DNA of 64,000 nucleotides from Haemophilus_D parainfluenzae_AD (GTDB lineage Bacteria > Pseudomonadota > Gammaproteobacteria > Enterobacterales > Pasteurellaceae). Location of the stretch: the NCBI RefSeq assembly GCF_001679325.1, contig NZ_LZMX01000026.1; one strand, 5' to 3'. The position numbers and the translations under genes were made by a program. This document shows, piece by piece, positions 61,166 to 64,000 of the stretch (position 1 is its first letter; each line of letters opens with the position of its first letter). Below the pieces are notes generated by a model, which was not told where the DNA came from, searched no databases, and worked only from the letters and a program-made list of their open reading frames with translations.

Positions 61166-61204
61166 AAGTGCGGTTGAAAATAACGTAATTTTTTAACCGC
61201 ACTT
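61166..61204 (+). terminator. Uptake-signal-pair terminator after DASS gene
   Basis: AAGTGCGGTT (61166-61175) and AACCGCACTT (61195-61204), then a T-run of seven. Confidence 0.87.
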
Positions 61205-61218
61205 TTTTTATTTTCTTT

Positions 61219-61234
61219 ACGCAAACGTTTGCGG
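61219..61234 (+). promoter_or_regulatory. PurR box upstream of the NCS2 permease
   Basis: ACGCAAACGTTTGCGG matches 15 of 16 positions of the palindromic PurR operator ACGCAAACGTTTGCGT and overlaps the promoter region (TATAAT 61250-61255). Confidence 0.88.
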
Positions 61235-61288
61235 TGAATAAAAATTAACGTATAATTCGCACAATTTTTTTCTACTTAAGGGAACCTA

Positions 61289-62599
61289 ATGAATAACAAT
61301 CTACTTTATACCGTGGAAGACAAACCACCTTTCGGATTAAGTTTACTCCTTGCGGCACAACATTTACTTGCCGCACTTGGGGGAATTATTGCCGTACCAT
61401 TGGTCATTGGTAACGTCTTAAAATTACCTACCGAAGATACCATTACGCTAGTGAATGCTGCACTGCTAATTTCTGGTGTAGTGACCGTTATCCAATGTAA
61501 AGGCTTGGGGCCTATTGGTATTCGTTTGCCAAGTGTGATGGGAACCAGTTTTACTTTTGTTGCTGCTGCACTTGCCATTGGTTTTAGCAAATATGGCATC
61601 GCCGGTATTTTAGGTTCTTCTCTCATTGGTTCCTTAGTGATGATTATCGGCAGTTTCTTCATGCCCTATATTCGCAAATTGTTCCCACCACTTGTGACGG
61701 GGACTGTCGTCATGATGATCGGCTTAAGCCTCATTCCTGTTGCCGTTGACTGGTTCGCAGGTGGTCAACGTGGTAATGCAAATTATGCGACGCCAGAAAA
61801 TTTAATGATGGCGAGCTTTGTATTAGTGATCGTGGTAGCCCTCGTACAATGGGGTAAAGGGATTTTCTCTGCAGCCGCCATCGTTATTGGGATGATGACT
61901 GGTTATATCGTTTGTTTAGCCATGGGCTGGGTAAGCTTTGAAGGTGTAAAACAAGCACAAACTTTCGCGATTCCACAACCACTACACTTTGGTTTAGCTT
62001 TCCCAATTTCTGGTATTATCGGCATGTCTATTGCTTATTTAGTGACAATCGTTGAATCAAGCGGTAACTTCTTAGCGCTAGGTAACGCAACCAAAACCGA
62101 AATCACAGGCAGACATTTACGCGGCGGGGTTTTAGCTGATGGTTTAGGATCTACCCTAGCTGCCATTATGTCCACCACGCCATTCTCTTCATTCTCACAA
62201 AATATCGGCGTGATTTCCTTAACTGGTGTAGCAAGCCGCCACGTGGTTGCGCTAACCGGTGTGCTTCTAGCACTAGCGGGCTTATTCCCTGTATTCGGTG
62301 CATTAATTGTTTCAATTCCATTGCCTGTATTAGGCGGTGCAGGCTTAATGATGTTTGCAATGATTATCGCTGCGGGTATCCAAATGTTGGATAAAGTCGC
62401 ACGTAGCAAACGTAATGGTTTAATCATCGCCATTTCTATTGGCTGTGGCTTAGCGGTGACAACTCGTCCAGAATTGCTTGATAAATTACCGCACTTTTTC
62501 AAAGAAGTGCTTGGTTCAGGCATTACTGTTGGCTCATTACTTGCCTTAATTCTTAACCTTGTGCTTCCAGAAGATAAAGTGGAAGAAACAAAAGAATAA
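61289..62599 (+). CDS. NCS2-family purine permease (xanthine/uric acid type)
   Basis: Inner-membrane nucleobase:proton symporter of 436 residues with about 14 helices. It starts EDKPPFGLSLLLAAQHLLAA, similar to E. coli XanP and XanQ (EDRPP...HLLA) rather than UraA. Substrate-site residues are present: Glu in TIVESSGNF, Asp in GGVLADGLGST and Gln in SFSQNIGVISLTGVASR. A PurR box just upstream supports purine transport. Databases may label it a uracil permease; xanthine, uric acid or another purine is more likely. Confidence 0.88.
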   Translation: MNNNLLYTVEDKPPFGLSLLLAAQHLLAALGGIIAVPLVIGNVLKLPTEDTITLVNAALLISGVVTVIQCKGLGPIGIRLPSVMGTSFTFVAAALAIGFSKYGIAGILGSSLIGSLVMIIGSFFMPYIRKLFPPLVTGTVVMMIGLSLIPVAVDWFAGGQRGNANYATPENLMMASFVLVIVVALVQWGKGIFSAAAIVIGMMTGYIVCLAMGWVSFEGVKQAQTFAIPQPLHFGLAFPISGIIGMSIAYLVTIVESSGNFLALGNATKTEITGRHLRGGVLADGLGSTLAAIMSTTPFSSFSQNIGVISLTGVASRHVVALTGVLLALAGLFPVFGALIVSIPLPVLGGAGLMMFAMIIAAGIQMLDKVARSKRNGLIIAISIGCGLAVTTRPELLDKLPHFFKEVLGSGITVGSLLALILNLVLPEDKVEETKE

Positions 62600-62614
62600 A
62601 AATAGATAACGAAT

Positions 62615-62637
62615 AAGGGCAGACTAACACTGCCCTT
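62615..62637 (+). terminator. Terminator after NCS2 permease
   Basis: AAGGGCAG (62615-62622) and CTGCCCTT (62630-62637), followed by TTCTTTT. Confidence 0.9.
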
Positions 62638-62718
62638 TTCTTTTCCTGTAAAACATTTCTAAAACTGACCGCACTTTGTTAAAATCAAGCATCATTTTCC
62701 ATTTATGAAGGAATAAAA

Positions 62719-63576
62719 ATGACAGATTTACCTTTCTTCGTTGAGCTCAACGAACAAAATCTTACTGAAACGTTGCAACGTTCCGTCGAAACCCCACTTG
62801 TCATTAACTTTTATGCACCAAGCCATAAAGAATCAGCTGATTTTGCAAAAGTCTTACAACGTGTTGCAGAACAATACAAAGGACAATTTATCCTCGGCTT
62901 AGTGAATTGTGAGACTGAGCAAATGATTGCCGCACAATTTCGTATTCAAGCGTTGCCAACAACCTACCTTTTCAAAGAGGCTCAAGCAATAGATGCGTTC
63001 CCTGGTGCATTAGATGAAGCCAGCTTATTGCAACGTTTGAGTGCGATTTTGCCAAAAGAAGAAGATTTAAAATTCCAAAAAGCCTTGGATTTTTTACAAG
63101 TAGAAGATTACAACTCGGCCCTTCCATTACTAAAAGAAGCCTGGGAGCTTTCAGATAAGAAAAACAGCGATGTGGCATTACTTTATGCGGAAACTTACAT
63201 TGCCATGAAAAAAACAGAGCCTGCGGCAGATATTTTAGCCCAAATTCCGATTCAGGATCGCGACAGCCGTTGGCATGGATTACAGGCGCAGATCGAACTT
63301 TTAATTAAAGCCGCTGATACGCCAGAAATTCAACAACTACAAGCGGATTATGCGAAAAATCCAACGCCTGAAATTGCGTTGAAATTAGCAGTTCAGCTAC
63401 ATCAAGCCAATCGAAACGAAGAAGCATTGGATTTATTATTTAGCATTCTTAAGCAAGATCTTTCTGCAGAAAATGGTGAAGTGAAACAACAGTTTTTATC
63501 TATTTTATCAGCCATTGGCAATGCGGATCCTATCACCAATAAATATCGCCGATTGCTGTATTCATTGCTTTACTAA
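62719..63576 (+). CDS. cnoX: Thioredoxin-like co-chaperone CnoX (YbbN)
   Basis: A 285-residue protein with an N-terminal thioredoxin fold (residues 1-110) and C-terminal TPR repeats (115-285). E. coli CnoX shields clients during oxidative stress and passes them to GroEL and DnaK. The active-site position reads NFYAPSHKES, with no Cys of the CxxC pair, while the cis-Pro loop LPTTYLF is kept. TPR units include FLQVEDYNSALPLLKEAWEL and PEIALKLAVQLHQANRNEEA. It is followed by trxB. Confidence 0.92.
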   Translation: MTDLPFFVELNEQNLTETLQRSVETPLVINFYAPSHKESADFAKVLQRVAEQYKGQFILGLVNCETEQMIAAQFRIQALPTTYLFKEAQAIDAFPGALDEASLLQRLSAILPKEEDLKFQKALDFLQVEDYNSALPLLKEAWELSDKKNSDVALLYAETYIAMKKTEPAADILAQIPIQDRDSRWHGLQAQIELLIKAADTPEIQQLQADYAKNPTPEIALKLAVQLHQANRNEEALDLLFSILKQDLSAENGEVKQQFLSILSAIGNADPITNKYRRLLYSLLY

Positions 63577-63597
63577 TACGATCAACTATTTTTTTAT

Positions 63598-63639
63598 GCA
63601 TGAAGGCTTTATAATGAACGAATTCCAAAAGCCTCATGC
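63598..63639 (+). promoter_or_regulatory. Hairpin and -10 element before trxB
   Basis: GCATGAAGGCTTT (63598-63610) pairs with AAAAGCCTCATGC (63627-63639) with one bulge. TATAAT (63610-63615) lies at its apex. No T-run follows, so it may be a promoter-region palindrome or a weak cnoX terminator. Confidence 0.4.
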
Positions 63640-63665
63640 TTTATTTTATAAACAAAGGATTCTTT

Positions 63666-64000
63666 ATGTCAGACGTTAAACACAGCAAATTATTAATTTT
63701 AGGTTCAGGCCCTGCAGGTTATACCGCGGCCATTTATGCCGCTCGTGCAAACTTAAAACCTGTTCTAGTGACTGGTCTTCAACAAGGTGGCCAACTTACT
63801 ACTACGGATGAAATTGAAAACTGGCCAGGTGATTTTGAAATGACCACTGGTCCTGGTTTAATGCAACGTATGTTGCAACACGCTGAAAAATTTGAAACGG
63901 AAATCGTGTTTGATCATATTAATAAAGTCGATTTATCTTCTCGCCCGTTCAAACTTTATGGCGATATGCAAACCTTCACATGTGATGCATTAATCATCGC
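63666..64000 (+). CDS. trxB: Thioredoxin reductase (N-terminal part, runs off window)
   Basis: FAD/NADPH flavoenzyme that reduces thioredoxin. The visible 111 residues have the FAD-binding LLILGSGPAGYTAAIYAARA and GLQQGGQLTTTDEIENWPGD, both TrxB signatures. The CATC redox motif lies beyond the window edge. ATG at 63666 is preceded by AAAGGAT. It follows cnoX on the same strand. Confidence 0.96.
   Translation, partial: MSDVKHSKLLILGSGPAGYTAAIYAARANLKPVLVTGLQQGGQLTTTDEIENWPGDFEMTTGPGLMQRMLQHAEKFETEIVFDHINKVDLSSRPFKLYGDMQTFTCDALII

Overview
This looks like a chromosomal segment of a Haemophilus-type member of the Pasteurellaceae, most like the H. influenzae / H. parainfluenzae group. The 9-base DNA uptake signal core AAGTGCGGT or its complement recurs roughly once per kilobase on both strands. 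The DNA is AT-rich, the proteins are typical gamma-proteobacterial housekeeping proteins, and several gene blocks (lptC-lptA-lptB-ptsN-rapZ; rnfH-roxA-xseA; mltA-tcdA-znuA-rlmL; metK-pabA) have the order I recall from H. influenzae. The species assignment is inference.

Layout. 1-9.3 kb: the start of a DcuC-type C4-dicarboxylate transporter, an AT-rich accessory gene (TPR plus DUF2971-like), a four-gene minus-strand run yeaL-like / ygdD-like / hrpA / accessory gene, and a KefB/C-type antiporter. 9.3-23.5 kb: rlmL, znuA, tcdA, mltA, initiator tRNA, a very large Fur-box-preceded TonB receptor, a DUF2301 membrane protein, mpl, a metC-like gene, a peroxiredoxin, pgsA and a tRNA cluster (Gly, Leu, Lys). 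23.5-34.5 kb: miaB, nudF-cpdA, rnfH-roxA-xseA, an EamA half-transporter, pth, ychF, tesB, rnhA/dnaQ (divergent) and two identical tRNA-Asp genes. 34.5-45.4 kb: der, a compositionally mosaic Sel1 lipoprotein, hpt, a candidate Fur-regulated small RNA, pmbA, darP, the Lpt operon with ptsN and rapZ, an M15 peptidase and dapE. 45.4-64 kb: an OprC-like TonB copper receptor, a small membrane protein, an ArsC/Spx-family protein, an Opa-like barrel, sprT, metK, divergent pabA / pabB-pabC, recN, nadK, grpE, nrdD, a UDG-fold protein, a DASS carboxylate transporter, a purine (NCS2) permease, cnoX and the start of trxB.

Regulatory sites can be read in front of many genes and fit their functions: tandem MetJ boxes (metK), a LexA box (recN), FNR plus paired NrdR boxes (nrdD), a PurR box (NCS2 permease), Fur boxes (large TonB receptor and the small RNA), a CRP-like site (dcuC) and a 17-bp palindrome (znuA). 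Many rho-independent terminators are made from two uptake signals in inverted orientation.

The most unusual items are: a Fur box / sigma-70 promoter / ~100-nt transcript / terminator unit between pmbA and hpt that looks like an iron-responsive sRNA; a PtsN whose phosphorylatable histidine is a lysine, in an operon lacking rpoN, hpf and npr; a copper receptor retaining both metal-ligand motifs of OprC; an AT-rich TPR-DUF2971 gene joined to the end of hrpA; and a mosaic GC-rich Sel1 lipoprotein. No insertion sequence, prophage, CRISPR array or rRNA operon was seen.
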